49,076 nt of DNA from contig UQWG01000010.1 of assembly GCA_900544645.1 (NCBI GenBank), forward strand, positions 1-49,076. Direction: 5' to 3'. The notes under the pieces were generated by a model, which was given only the letters and a program-made list of their open reading frames with translations, was not told the DNA's origin and did no database searches. Both the position numbers and the translations under genes were made by a program. Positions 1 through 8,422 of this stretch are shown here, piece after piece. Within the stretch, counting starts at the first letter, position 1; each line of letters opens with the position of its first letter. This DNA is from an uncultured Collinsella sp. GTDB lineage: Bacteria; Actinomycetota; Coriobacteriia; Coriobacteriales; Coriobacteriaceae.

Positions 1-48
1 CGAGATTTCTGCCTGTCTCGTGGGCTCGGAGATGTGTATAAGAGACAG
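1..48. other. Illumina/Nextera adapter left on the contig end (artefact)
   Basis: Positions 15-48 match the Nextera read-2 adapter, ending in the 19-bp Tn5 mosaic end (30-48). Positions 7-14 read TTCTGCCT, which I recognise as a standard Nextera i7 index (N703), and 1-6 (CGAGAT) match the 3' end of the P7 primer. The order P7 end, index, adapter, mosaic end is exactly that of a library molecule. These bases are therefore not chromosomal, and genomic sequence begins at about 49. Confidence 0.97.
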
Positions 49-329
49 TATCTGAGCCGTACAAAATATTAGACCCTCTATTGAGAAGTTGTGTAGGGGT
101 TAGCCGCAGGCGTTGGATAAAGCAGACAAGTGTGGGGACAAATAACCACTTACGGAAAAAATAGTAGCATTTGGCGGAAAGACGTTGATAAAAACGCGGA
201 AGCAGCTACGGTGATTGTTAGAAATAGATTTCAGATTGGCTTTTTCGAACTCATCTATTAAACGTCTTAGAAAAGTGGCTAATCCTTGATGGGATCGAAT
301 ATAGCCTCGATGGGGATGAAATAATCACG
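49..329. other. AT-rich leader of the surface locus, no gene seen
   Basis: This stretch is visibly more AT-rich than the rest of the window and has no open reading frame with credible coding content. It lies directly upstream of the signal peptidase gene and presumably holds the promoter of the surface operon. I see no clean -35/-10 pair and no recognisable riboswitch or RNA gene. Because the left edge is an adapter, the true upstream neighbour is unknown. Confidence 0.4.
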
Positions 330-887
330 TTGGCAACGCGCGGATTCAGACGATTTATTTCACTTCTTAGTGGCATGGCGCTTGCGCTTGTCATAGCCCT
401 TGCCGTTGTTTCTTTTGCTCCCCGCGCATTTGGTTACATGCCCTTTGCCGTGCTCTCGGGATCTATGGAACCCGAGCTTCCCGTCGGCTCCATGGTGTTT
501 GTTCACAAGGTTGACCCAACGAATATCGCCGTGGGCGACAATGCAACTTTTTACCGGTCGGACGGCGCCGTAGTGACCCACCAGGTGTACGAGGTCGACC
601 CTGTGGCGCAGACGATCAGCACGCAGGGAATCGCAAACAAAAATGCAGATGGAACCATCGTGCACGACGCCGAGCAGACGCCTTTTTCACGCGTGATCGG
701 CGTCGTTTCTTTTTGTGTCCCTTACCTGGGCTTCGTTAACGCATATTGCACGACGATGCCCGGTTTGCTTGTTGTGGTGGCCGTTCTGGCGCTGCTGGTC
801 GCGGCGTCGATAGTGCTCGATCGGATGGTTTCCGACGAGCCTGCGGACAAGCATGCTCGCGCGCATGCGAGGGGGCGGCGTCCATAG
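330..887 (+). CDS. sipW: SipW-type (S26B) signal peptidase I
   Basis: A 185-residue membrane peptidase, the usual SipW size. Residues about 9-36 form an N-terminal membrane anchor and about 143-163 a second one, followed by a basic tail. The catalytic serine box is VLSGSMEP (Ser45). The general base position is a histidine (VVTHQV, His84) rather than the lysine of classical type I peptidases, which marks the ER/archaeal/SipW subclass. The downstream acidic box reads TQGIANKNAD: the first Asp usual in GDxN is Ile, while the later Asp106 remains. The start is taken as TTG at 330 with a weak GGGGATG-like site before it. Next to it lie three proteins with SipW-type N-termini, so its job is probably to process that set. 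The exact start is the least certain part. Confidence 0.9.
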   Translation: MATRGFRRFISLLSGMALALVIALAVVSFAPRAFGYMPFAVLSGSMEPELPVGSMVFVHKVDPTNIAVGDNATFYRSDGAVVTHQVYEVDPVAQTISTQGIANKNADGTIVHDAEQTPFSRVIGVVSFCVPYLGFVNAYCTTMPGLLVVVAVLALLVAASIVLDRMVSDEPADKHARAHARGRRP

Positions 888-958
888 CGGCAGGGGAGAG
901 GTGTCGGCAACGGCAAGGGCCGTTGCCGGGGAAAACGATTCTCGAAAGGAAGAGAACG

Positions 959-1648
959 ATGGAGAACAAGAGGAAAAAGCGCTACGGCATAGTTGCCGCC
1001 TTGCTGCTGCTGGTACTGGCTGCCGGCGTGGGCACCTACGCCTGGCTGACGGCGCAGTCGACCCTGACCAACAACTTCACCACTGCGGGCATCAACAAGC
1101 CCACTACCGATCCCGACCATCCGAATCAGCCGCTTCCGGATGATAACACTAAGGTCAACGGCAACCTGACCGAGACCAAATGGGTTAAGGACTCTAAGCT
1201 CGCCCCTGGCGTGTCTGTACCCAAGAATCCTAATGTCGGTATCGGCAAGGGATCCGAGAATGCATATGTGTACGTTTTCGTGAACAACAAGACGGCGCCT
1301 GCCGGGACCGCTGATTCCAAGACGACTTACTTCACTATTAACTCTGGCTGGAAGGCCGTTGAAGCGACCGCCGTTGAGGGCGAGCCGACTCATTATCTCG
1401 GTGGCCTTTTCGTTTATGTTGGCGAAGGAACCGAGGCTACCCCGCTTATTGCCAGCAAGACTGAGGATAAGTGGACTGGCGAGCTGTTCAGCCAGGTGAC
1501 TACGCCCAAGGACACCGAGCAAAAGGATTTCGCCAATTCTGCCACGATGGATGTCAACTGCTTCATTTACGCAGCAGACAATACCGCTGAGGGTTCGTCT
1601 GCGTCTGCCTTGACTGCTGCCACGGATTGGGCTAACGACCTGAAGTAA
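959..1648 (+). CDS. SipW-dependent secreted protein, TasA/camelysin-like
   Basis: 229 residues from ATG 959, preceded by a purine-rich GAAAGGAAG site; the open frame extends further upstream but without good starts. The N-terminus is a short lysine/arginine block, a 17-residue hydrophobic stretch and the motif GTYAWLT followed by TLTNNFTTAGI, the pattern of SipW-cognate signal peptides. The mature part is hydrophilic, Thr/Asp/Lys-rich and has no membrane anchor or sorting signal. It includes a segment AYVYVFVNNK typical of the TasA-type beta fold. A strong hairpin follows the stop, so this gene could be transcribed more than the downstream genes, which fits a major fibre subunit. That role is inference; the secretion class is well supported. 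Confidence 0.82.
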   Translation: MENKRKKRYGIVAALLLLVLAAGVGTYAWLTAQSTLTNNFTTAGINKPTTDPDHPNQPLPDDNTKVNGNLTETKWVKDSKLAPGVSVPKNPNVGIGKGSENAYVYVFVNNKTAPAGTADSKTTYFTINSGWKAVEATAVEGEPTHYLGGLFVYVGEGTEATPLIASKTEDKWTGELFSQVTTPKDTEQKDFANSATMDVNCFIYAADNTAEGSSASALTAATDWANDLK

Positions 1649-1663
1649 TCCAACCCCCTCCAC

Positions 1664-1710
1664 CGAGATCCCGACCCGCTCCCCATCCCCATTTTCGGGT
1701 CGGGATCTCG
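1664..1710 (+). terminator. Hairpin after the first SipW substrate (terminator or attenuator)
   Basis: A perfect 15-bp stem, CGAGATCCCGACCCG (1664-1678) with its complement at 1696-1710, encloses a 17-base loop. No long T-run follows, so it may terminate only partly or protect the 3' end of the upstream message. It separates the first small subunit gene from the rest of the locus. Confidence 0.7.
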
Positions 1711-1741
1711 ATCCCCCTCTTATCGACGATTGGCGAACGTA

Positions 1742-2389
1742 ATGCTCAACAATCTTTCCGACAATCAGAAACGCACCTTGGCGCTTGCCGCGATGGCGCT
1801 GTTGGCCCTGGCGTGCCTGTGCGGCACGCTGGCTTTTACCGTTGATATGGTTCCGGCGAACAACGTCCTTTCGTTTGGCAGCGTGAAGGTACGAGTCTGC
1901 GAATTCACCCTAAACGAGCAGGGTGAGGAGATTCCGTTTGAGGCCAACGAGCACGGGGACTATCCCGACACCAAGGCCGGGAGCTCTGACATCAGCCGCA
2001 TTGTGCGCGTGGAGAACGCCGGCGCGCAGCCTGAGTACGTTCGCGCTCGCCTGCGCATGACGTCGGTGGCGCCCGACGGTTCGAGTGCGGACGCCTCGGG
2101 CAATGTCGCCTTTCACGTGAACGCGGGCGAGGGGTCCCCGTGGATCGATGGCGGCGATGGGTGGTACTACTACCGCGGATTGGCCGGACGCGGGGGCGTG
2201 CTCGATTCCGGCGCCATGACGGAGAGCCTCATGGACTCGCTGCGCTTTGTGGGCGACTACCACGATGCCGCGCGCGACGGTTCGTTCAGGCTCGATATCG
2301 ACGTCCAGGCCGTGCAGGCCAAAAACCAGCAGGCAAACGATACCGTCCTCGATGTGCTCGACGTCGCGGGCTGGCCGGAGGCGAACTAG
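1742..2389 (+). CDS. SipW-type signal peptide protein, secreted
   Basis: About 215 residues. ATG 1742 is preferred over the in-frame TTG at 1730; neither has a strong ribosome site. The N-terminus holds a charged stretch (SDNQKRT), a hydrophobic segment and GTLAFTVD, again a SipW-cognate pattern, followed by VLSFGSVKVRV, the typical first strand of the mature protein. The mature chain is acidic, has no anchor, and contains VRVENAGAQPEYVRARLRM, resembling the NxGxxPxYVR motif seen in other proteins of this class. The stop lies 3 bp from the start of the giant adhesin gene, so the two are probably co-translated. Function as a minor fibre subunit or tip adaptor is inferred. Confidence 0.78.
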   Translation: MLNNLSDNQKRTLALAAMALLALACLCGTLAFTVDMVPANNVLSFGSVKVRVCEFTLNEQGEEIPFEANEHGDYPDTKAGSSDISRIVRVENAGAQPEYVRARLRMTSVAPDGSSADASGNVAFHVNAGEGSPWIDGGDGWYYYRGLAGRGGVLDSGAMTESLMDSLRFVGDYHDAARDGSFRLDIDVQAVQAKNQQANDTVLDVLDVAGWPEAN

Positions 2390-2392
2390 CCC

Positions 2393-5300
2393 ATGAAGAT
2401 CAAGAACATGAACCGAGGTGTGCTCAGCAGGCTGATTGCCGTGGCGGCAATCGCCCTTTGCTGCGTAATAGTGCTGCCGACGATGGCGCATGCCGAGGAT
2501 GTGCCTGAGAGCCAGACCGAGTTTCATATCGAAAACAGGAACGACTTCTTGTCGTGTGTCGCGCTGTCGCGTCAACGCGACACGTCGAAGTGGCGCGTCT
2601 ATCTCGATAACGATATCGTTCTTAACGATGAAGATATGAACGCCATTGTTGCGAATACGGTCAAGCACCTCTCCTTTGGCAACAAGGACTATCCCTTTAG
2701 GGGCGTCTTCGATGGCCAAAACCACACCGTGACGGGTCTTAACTACGCCAACAATATGTTGGATCCCGAGCGCGATACGGGCTTTTTTGCCGAGACCGAT
2801 GGCGCCACCATCAAGAACTTCCTAGTTAAGGACGCTAACATTTGGGCAGACTTCCGTGGCGGCATTATCGTGGGCAAGGCGGTTAAGACTCACTTCGAAA
2901 ACGTCATGGTCATGGAGAGCACCCTGCACGTTACATGCGCCAACAACATGCTCAACGTTATTACCAACGCGGGCTTTGAGGGTGGATTGATTGCCGGCGA
3001 GCTCGACGGCTGCACCCTCTACAACTGCGAGGTCCGTGGTGGCCGCGCCGTTAACAACACGACTTCGGGCGTGCAGGCCATCGGCGGCGAGGGCCTGTAT
3101 ATGGCGGCGTTTGCCGGCTACGTCAAAAACTCGACCATCGAGTATTGCCGCGTGACGCCTACGCGCAAAAAGGACGGCTCGATTGCCGAGAAGGGCATGA
3201 CCGACGTCACCAATAAGTACGATGTGGCCATTGGCGCCCTGGGCGGCAACAACGTGTATGCCTCGGGCTTTGTGGGCTGCATGGCAGAAGGCGCTAAAGT
3301 CATTGACTGCTTTTCAACGGCGAAATGCTATAGCTATGCTGCTTCTTACGTGGGCGTTGTCTCCGTAACGCGCGCTTGGACGGGCGGTCTTGCAGGCCGC
3401 ATCTTGTCTAAAAGCGGTAATGAAATCACTCGCAGCCATTTCGCCGGCGATTTGAGCTCGCGCCAGTACAACCCCATCGCCGTGATTCCCATCATCCAAA
3501 ACGATGTGAACCTGGGCGGTATTGCTGCGCGCGCCAACAAGGGCGACGCCACGGTCGCCGAGTGCTACTTTAAGCCGAGCGTGAGCCTAAGCGGCAGCAG
3601 CCAGGGCAACCCTGCCAAAAAGAAAATCCCCTCGTTTGGCGGCGACGGCACTACCGCGGGTGGCAGCTACGGTCCGTGGGATGACGAGCGCTACAACACG
3701 CGTGAGCTATGGGAAGAGCACGACTACGACTTCTGTGCCGGCACCATGCGCTCGACCGATAACGATGAGACCCTGGGCGGTCCGCATGCCAACGAGTGGG
3801 CGATGGACTACAGGCTGAATATCCCCGTGCATGGCCAGAGCGTTAAGGCGACGATTGATTTTCCCGGTGCGGGTACGGCAACAATCGAGAAGACCAAACT
3901 TGGCAAAGACCAGGCGACCACGGATCCATACACCTTTGCGGTGAGTGCCGTGCTGGCGGGAACTGCTCAGGGCTTGGCCCAGGGCGATACCTCGGTAACG
4001 TTTAAGCAGGAGACCTCTGCAAAGCCTGCCGACCTGAGCGAGGAGAACGGCGGCTACCGTTTTATGGGCTGGTTCCGCGAGCCCGATGTGCAGGTGAATC
4101 GAATTGGACAAGACAACAGCTGGTTTGACGGCAAGACCGATGCCGATGCTGTGGCTGCTGGCAAGCAGGTCCAGAAAAGCGAGTTGCACGACGAAACGTC
4201 AACCTATACTGCCGATAACGCGAAAGGGGCCAAGGCTTTTGAGGGCAATGACCTGTTTATCGCTTCGTACGAGGCACAGGTGCTGTTCTATAACGTTAAG
4301 GGCGAGACGCTTGATTGGAAAACCGGTGCTGCGCACGGCAAGTCAACTGATTGGTACCGCTATGGCGTGGGTTTGACGCCCGCCGCCCCCGCGGATCGCG
4401 GCAACTTGAAGCCTACCGCGACATTTATCGGCTGGACCACGCAGCCTAGCAGCGAGGCGGGGATGAATGGTGGCTATGCCGCCATCACCTCGACTCAGTT
4501 AGCCGAGCTTAAAAATCAGGGAGCTTTTTATCCTGCAGGTAGCGAGATCACGGTTGTCCGTCCTACCGACTTCTACCCGGTGTACAGCGACTACGTGTCG
4601 AACATCATAACGGTGTTCGAGGGCAATGAGCAGGACACAACCGACAATAAGGCTCTGCGCGACGGTGTGGGCAAAACCAATGTCGACGTCCAGACTACCG
4701 AGGACGGCACCAGCGTCTACACGGTACAGGTGTGCAACACGGAAGGTACGCCCCTGTCCAATGGCGGCAAGCTGCCCGATGGCTATCGCTTCTTGGGTTG
4801 GTACGAAAACAAGGGAACCGAGGGTGCTCCGCTCGAGGTGCGCGTAAGCCGCGATTCCAGCTATACGCTCCCCGCAGATGTCGATTTAACCGCGCCGCAT
4901 ACCTACATCGCCCGCTTTGAGTACCGAGTGGATTATTACGTTCGGGCTTATACCAACCATGAGTTTACGGACAGCAAGCTACTTTGTTCCGTTTGGAATC
5001 GCTATCAAACGCCCTTTGAGGAAAACGTCGGTAGTACCTTCGTGCGTGAAAACGTCGTCCACTGGGGTCCGGAGCATGTTGACCACGGTATAAAGGATAG
5101 GTATGACGAAACGTGTGGCACGCGCTTCACGGCGAATACCCTTGTCGTGAGTCCCCTTAATGCGTACTCGCACAACGTTAAAAACGATACGGGAGCCGAT
5201 ACTCTGAAAAACCTCTATGCCGATACCGATTTTCCAGGCGCTGCAACGCTAAGCGATACTTGGACTTCGGCTTCGCTGAACGTAACGGTCAAACCGGTGA

Positions 5301-7849
5301 ACGATCGCTATCGCCTGAATTTCTGGACGCTTGAGCGCGATGGTGAATATTGGACATATGTGAAAAATCCCATCGAGAGCATGGTGCGTACAGATAAGAA
5401 GTACTACGTTCGCGCGATGATTACCACGGACGTTAATTTCTACAACAAGGGCGATAATGTCGTGAGGACTGCCACGCGGCGCTATGAGAGTAACTTGCTG
5501 CAGGCCAAGGTGAACGGGGTTGATCCGACGTTCACGTATTATTACCCGCATGTTAATACGTCGGTTAAAGTGGCAGAAAAGCCAGAAGATGGTGAGAAGG
5601 GATCGTATGATAACCCCCTGACCCTCGAAGCTTCCCCGACCGATGCCGAAATGGCGGTGCCGGGCTATAAGTTCCTGGGCTGGATTTCGACCGCCGAGGT
5701 CCAGAAGGGTTCTGACGTCTGGAACTATATCTATGATGTCGCCAACGACCCCTATGTGACAAGCGATCCGGAAAAGGCGGCGCCATACTTGGCGACGGAT
5801 GACTCCAAGGTCACCAAGTGTCAGGATGCCTATCCCGTCTACGCAAAGTACGACGTCAACTACACCACCAACCTGCACCGCGCAGGTTTTGATGGCACGG
5901 ATAAGGTCAATGTGCCTAGGTATGACATCGATCCCGTTATCAACGCGGGTACCGACCCTGCTACGGCAACGGTGACCCCTGACGTCACGACGTCGGTTTA
6001 TAAAGCAGGCGGTAAGCTGTATAAGTTGCAGAAGGTTGAGATTGAGCTTCCGAATGGCGAAGTTAAAAAGCTCGAACCTAACGGCGATAACTCGTATTCC
6101 TATCAGGTGGAACCCGGCGGGCCCTATACATTTGTGGCGTACTATTCGCCGTTGGCGGTCGTGTATCATCTCAATGCCAAAGATGTGGATGGCAAAGTTG
6201 CTCAGCAAGGCGATATGCTCGGCAACCTTGATGGCGGCATCCCGAAGCCCACTTATGACATCAGCACTATCGATGCGGATACAGGTGCGTTCAACGTCTT
6301 CGTGGGCTGGACGGAAGCCCAGCCGGCACCTGGCAAGGGCTATGTCGCTTGGTCGGAGGGCATCCGTATGGTGAGTGCTTCTACCGTGGTCAAGGCCCCC
6401 ATGGAGCTGTACCCGGTCTACCGTCCCAGCCTGGTTACCGTTCGATCGAACATCGACTCAAATCTCGCGAATCCTGCTCTTGTCCGCGGTCTCGGCCGTA
6501 CTGATTCCGGCGACCAGATTTCTCTTGAGGTCAAGGCTGTCAAGGAGGTTGTGGGCATTGACGGCGCCAAGTACGACTTTGTCGGCTGGTCGCGCGACTA
6601 CGAACCCGATGGCAAATACACCCTGTTGACCGATGACGAGAAGTATCCCCTCGAGGGCAGCGAGCCCTTTGAGAGCGTGACCTACACCGCGGTGTACAAG
6701 ATCGCGCCGTATAAGGTTCGCTATCACGGTGTCGATGGGTCGGTCGTCTTTACGGCGACGGTCGACTCGGTCGGCGAGCGCGCGACGGGCGCCGGCTTTG
6801 TCCATAACGTCGATGTTCCCAAGGTGGATGAGAGCGGCAACCCGGTCTATGACGACAACGGCAATCCCGAGATGGAGAAAAAGTCCGTGGCATACGACCC
6901 AGACGCCCACTCCAAGATCGTCGCGCTGCTCGATGAACAGGCGACCAGCGGTGACGTGCGCGAACTCTTCCTGGAGTGGCGATATGTGCCTGACGGTGGC
7001 GCTGCGAAGTCTTGGGATGAGTTTAAGGACGAGCCGGTCAAGGGAGACATGGACCTGTATCCCGTGACGTATCGAGTGGCCGCCAACGATACGTCCGATA
7101 CCGAGAGACCCGTAGCCATGACCGCGCAGCTTAAGTGGCTGCTCGACCCCAACGCCGCCAACACAGTCGACAACAACGCCGACGAGGCGCCGTTTAAGGC
7201 CTGCTTCGCCGAGCCGTTTATGGGGACGCAGCTGACTGTTACCGTTAAGCGGGCGAGCTACGGTCCTGATGCGTCCATGACGGAGGAACCCGTTAACGAC
7301 CAGTATGTCTCGCTCTACAGCTTGGGCTCGGGTAACGGTTCGTTCGACTTGGCCAACCGCCTGGAGTCCAAGAAGACGGGCGAAGGCAAGCAAGGCGACG
7401 GCAATGCCGTGTTCGACTTCGCCAAGACCCATGCGCTGACGATCGTCAAAAAGACCACCGATGCTAGCGCCATGGGACAAACGTTCCGCTTTAAGGTGAC
7501 GAAGACGGCGGAGGGAGCCTCTCCCGAGACACGCGTGGCCGAGGTGAAGGTCGATAAGCGGCAGCATGAAAACGGCGAGACCTGGTATGTCGGCAGTGTG
7601 CAATTTGCCGCGCCGGCGGGTTTCTATACCGTCGAGGAAGACACGGCTTGGGCATGGCGCTATCAGGGCGAGCTGAGCACGCCGGGTAAGGCGCCCGGCA
7701 AATCTGCCGAGCTGACGATTTCGTCTGCTTCGAGCGCGGGCGATGCGGTGGTGACGTGCGTTAACACGCGCGCGAAGGACAAATGGGTCGACGGCGGTTC
7801 ACGGGCTAAGAACGTTTGGGAAAACGACCAGCTGAAGAGGGAGGACTAG
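2393..7849 (+). CDS. Giant secreted adhesin with InlB/Listeria-Bacteroides-type repeats
   Basis: 1,818 residues starting at ATG 2393 behind a GGAGG site inside the previous gene's end. Residues 1-35 are a classical signal peptide ending MAHA. Residues about 35-470 look like a right-handed beta-helix or GLUG-type region (FRGVFDGQNHTVTGL, GGIIVGKA, GGLIAGEL). From about 490 to 1530 there are several beta-grasp units of the Flg_new/InlB-B kind, each marked by a YxFxGW-like core: FMGW near 557, FIGW near 677, FLGW near 800, FLGW near 1094, FVGW near 1302, FVGW near 1396 and a variant FLEW near 1526. Residues about 1680-1795 form a Cna-B/SpaA-like domain. There is no C-terminal membrane helix or LPxTG-type signal; the chain ends in a charged tail. 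Likely extracellular and adhesive; the binding partner is unknown. Confidence 0.9.
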   Translation: MKIKNMNRGVLSRLIAVAAIALCCVIVLPTMAHAEDVPESQTEFHIENRNDFLSCVALSRQRDTSKWRVYLDNDIVLNDEDMNAIVANTVKHLSFGNKDYPFRGVFDGQNHTVTGLNYANNMLDPERDTGFFAETDGATIKNFLVKDANIWADFRGGIIVGKAVKTHFENVMVMESTLHVTCANNMLNVITNAGFEGGLIAGELDGCTLYNCEVRGGRAVNNTTSGVQAIGGEGLYMAAFAGYVKNSTIEYCRVTPTRKKDGSIAEKGMTDVTNKYDVAIGALGGNNVYASGFVGCMAEGAKVIDCFSTAKCYSYAASYVGVVSVTRAWTGGLAGRILSKSGNEITRSHFAGDLSSRQYNPIAVIPIIQNDVNLGGIAARANKGDATVAECYFKPSVSLSGSSQGNPAKKKIPSFGGDGTTAGGSYGPWDDERYNTRELWEEHDYDFCAGTMRSTDNDETLGGPHANEWAMDYRLNIPVHGQSVKATIDFPGAGTATIEKTKLGKDQATTDPYTFAVSAVLAGTAQGLAQGDTSVTFKQETSAKPADLSEENGGYRFMGWFREPDVQVNRIGQDNSWFDGKTDADAVAAGKQVQKSELHDETSTYTADNAKGAKAFEGNDLFIASYEAQVLFYNVKGETLDWKTGAAHGKSTDWYRYGVGLTPAAPADRGNLKPTATFIGWTTQPSSEAGMNGGYAAITSTQLAELKNQGAFYPAGSEITVVRPTDFYPVYSDYVSNIITVFEGNEQDTTDNKALRDGVGKTNVDVQTTEDGTSVYTVQVCNTEGTPLSNGGKLPDGYRFLGWYENKGTEGAPLEVRVSRDSSYTLPADVDLTAPHTYIARFEYRVDYYVRAYTNHEFTDSKLLCSVWNRYQTPFEENVGSTFVRENVVHWGPEHVDHGIKDRYDETCGTRFTANTLVVSPLNAYSHNVKNDTGADTLKNLYADTDFPGAATLSDTWTSASLNVTVKPVNDRYRLNFWTLERDGEYWTYVKNPIESMVRTDKKYYVRAMITTDVNFYNKGDNVVRTATRRYESNLLQAKVNGVDPTFTYYYPHVNTSVKVAEKPEDGEKGSYDNPLTLEASPTDAEMAVPGYKFLGWISTAEVQKGSDVWNYIYDVANDPYVTSDPEKAAPYLATDDSKVTKCQDAYPVYAKYDVNYTTNLHRAGFDGTDKVNVPRYDIDPVINAGTDPATATVTPDVTTSVYKAGGKLYKLQKVEIELPNGEVKKLEPNGDNSYSYQVEPGGPYTFVAYYSPLAVVYHLNAKDVDGKVAQQGDMLGNLDGGIPKPTYDISTIDADTGAFNVFVGWTEAQPAPGKGYVAWSEGIRMVSASTVVKAPMELYPVYRPSLVTVRSNIDSNLANPALVRGLGRTDSGDQISLEVKAVKEVVGIDGAKYDFVGWSRDYEPDGKYTLLTDDEKYPLEGSEPFESVTYTAVYKIAPYKVRYHGVDGSVVFTATVDSVGERATGAGFVHNVDVPKVDESGNPVYDDNGNPEMEKKSVAYDPDAHSKIVALLDEQATSGDVRELFLEWRYVPDGGAAKSWDEFKDEPVKGDMDLYPVTYRVAANDTSDTERPVAMTAQLKWLLDPNAANTVDNNADEAPFKACFAEPFMGTQLTVTVKRASYGPDASMTEEPVNDQYVSLYSLGSGNGSFDLANRLESKKTGEGKQGDGNAVFDFAKTHALTIVKKTTDASAMGQTFRFKVTKTAEGASPETRVAEVKVDKRQHENGETWYVGSVQFAAPAGFYTVEEDTAWAWRYQGELSTPGKAPGKSAELTISSASSAGDAVVTCVNTRAKDKWVDGGSRAKNVWENDQLKRED

Positions 7850-7850
7850 G

Positions 7851-8420
7851 ATGACAAAGCGCAAGCAGATCATGGCCCTTCTCGCGGGCGTCCTCCTTTT
7901 TGCTGGCGTCGCCGGTACCTTTGCGTGGCTTTCGGTTACGGGCGTACTGGTCAACGAGTTTGGCTTTGGCTCGGTGAAGCCCTTGGTGGACGAGACGCTC
8001 GAGGGCAACGTGAAGAGTGACGTCACGATTACAAACACGGGCACGGCTCCGGCCTATCTGCGTGCGGCGGTGGATATCTACTGGCAGGACCAGGATGGCG
8101 CGCGCCTGTGGGATGAGCCGGTTGCCGGCACCAACTACACCATTGTGTGGGGCGACGTGTCCAATGCCTCCGCTACTAATAGCGCTTCGTCTTGGGTTCG
8201 CTCGACCGACGGGTTCTACTACTGGACGTCTCCTGTCGCACCGATGGACAAGACCGGCGTGCTCATCAAGAGCGCGTCCGAGAATAAGGCAGATGGTAAA
8301 AACCTAGTCGTTGACATTTCGACCCAAGCGATTCAGTCCACGCCCGACGATGCGGTTACCGAGGCATGGAACTGCACGGTTAAAGATGGCGTGCTGGTAC
8401 CGCCGCACGGAGGTGCGTAA
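7851..8420 (+). CDS. SipW-type signal peptide protein, secreted
   Basis: 189 residues. ATG 7851 lies one base after the adhesin stop with GGGAGG inside the adhesin's last codons, so translation is coupled. The N-terminus MTKRKQ, a hydrophobic helix, GTFAWLS and VLVNEFGFGSVKP follow the SipW-cognate plan closely. The mature domain has the DVTITNTGTAPAYLRAAV strand pattern shared with the 1742-2389 product, suggesting the two are distant paralogues. There are no membrane anchors at the C-terminus. With the LAATG protein immediately after it, this is probably a minor or basal component of the same surface structure (inference). Confidence 0.82.
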   Translation: MTKRKQIMALLAGVLLFAGVAGTFAWLSVTGVLVNEFGFGSVKPLVDETLEGNVKSDVTITNTGTAPAYLRAAVDIYWQDQDGARLWDEPVAGTNYTIVWGDVSNASATNSASSWVRSTDGFYYWTSPVAPMDKTGVLIKSASENKADGKNLVVDISTQAIQSTPDDAVTEAWNCTVKDGVLVPPHGGA

Positions 8421-8422
8421 GT

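Noticed and set aside
722..1663. A 313-codon minus-strand frame over the first SipW substrate
   Set aside because: It covers the terminator and a gene with a clear signal peptide; it has no ribosome site and no domain.
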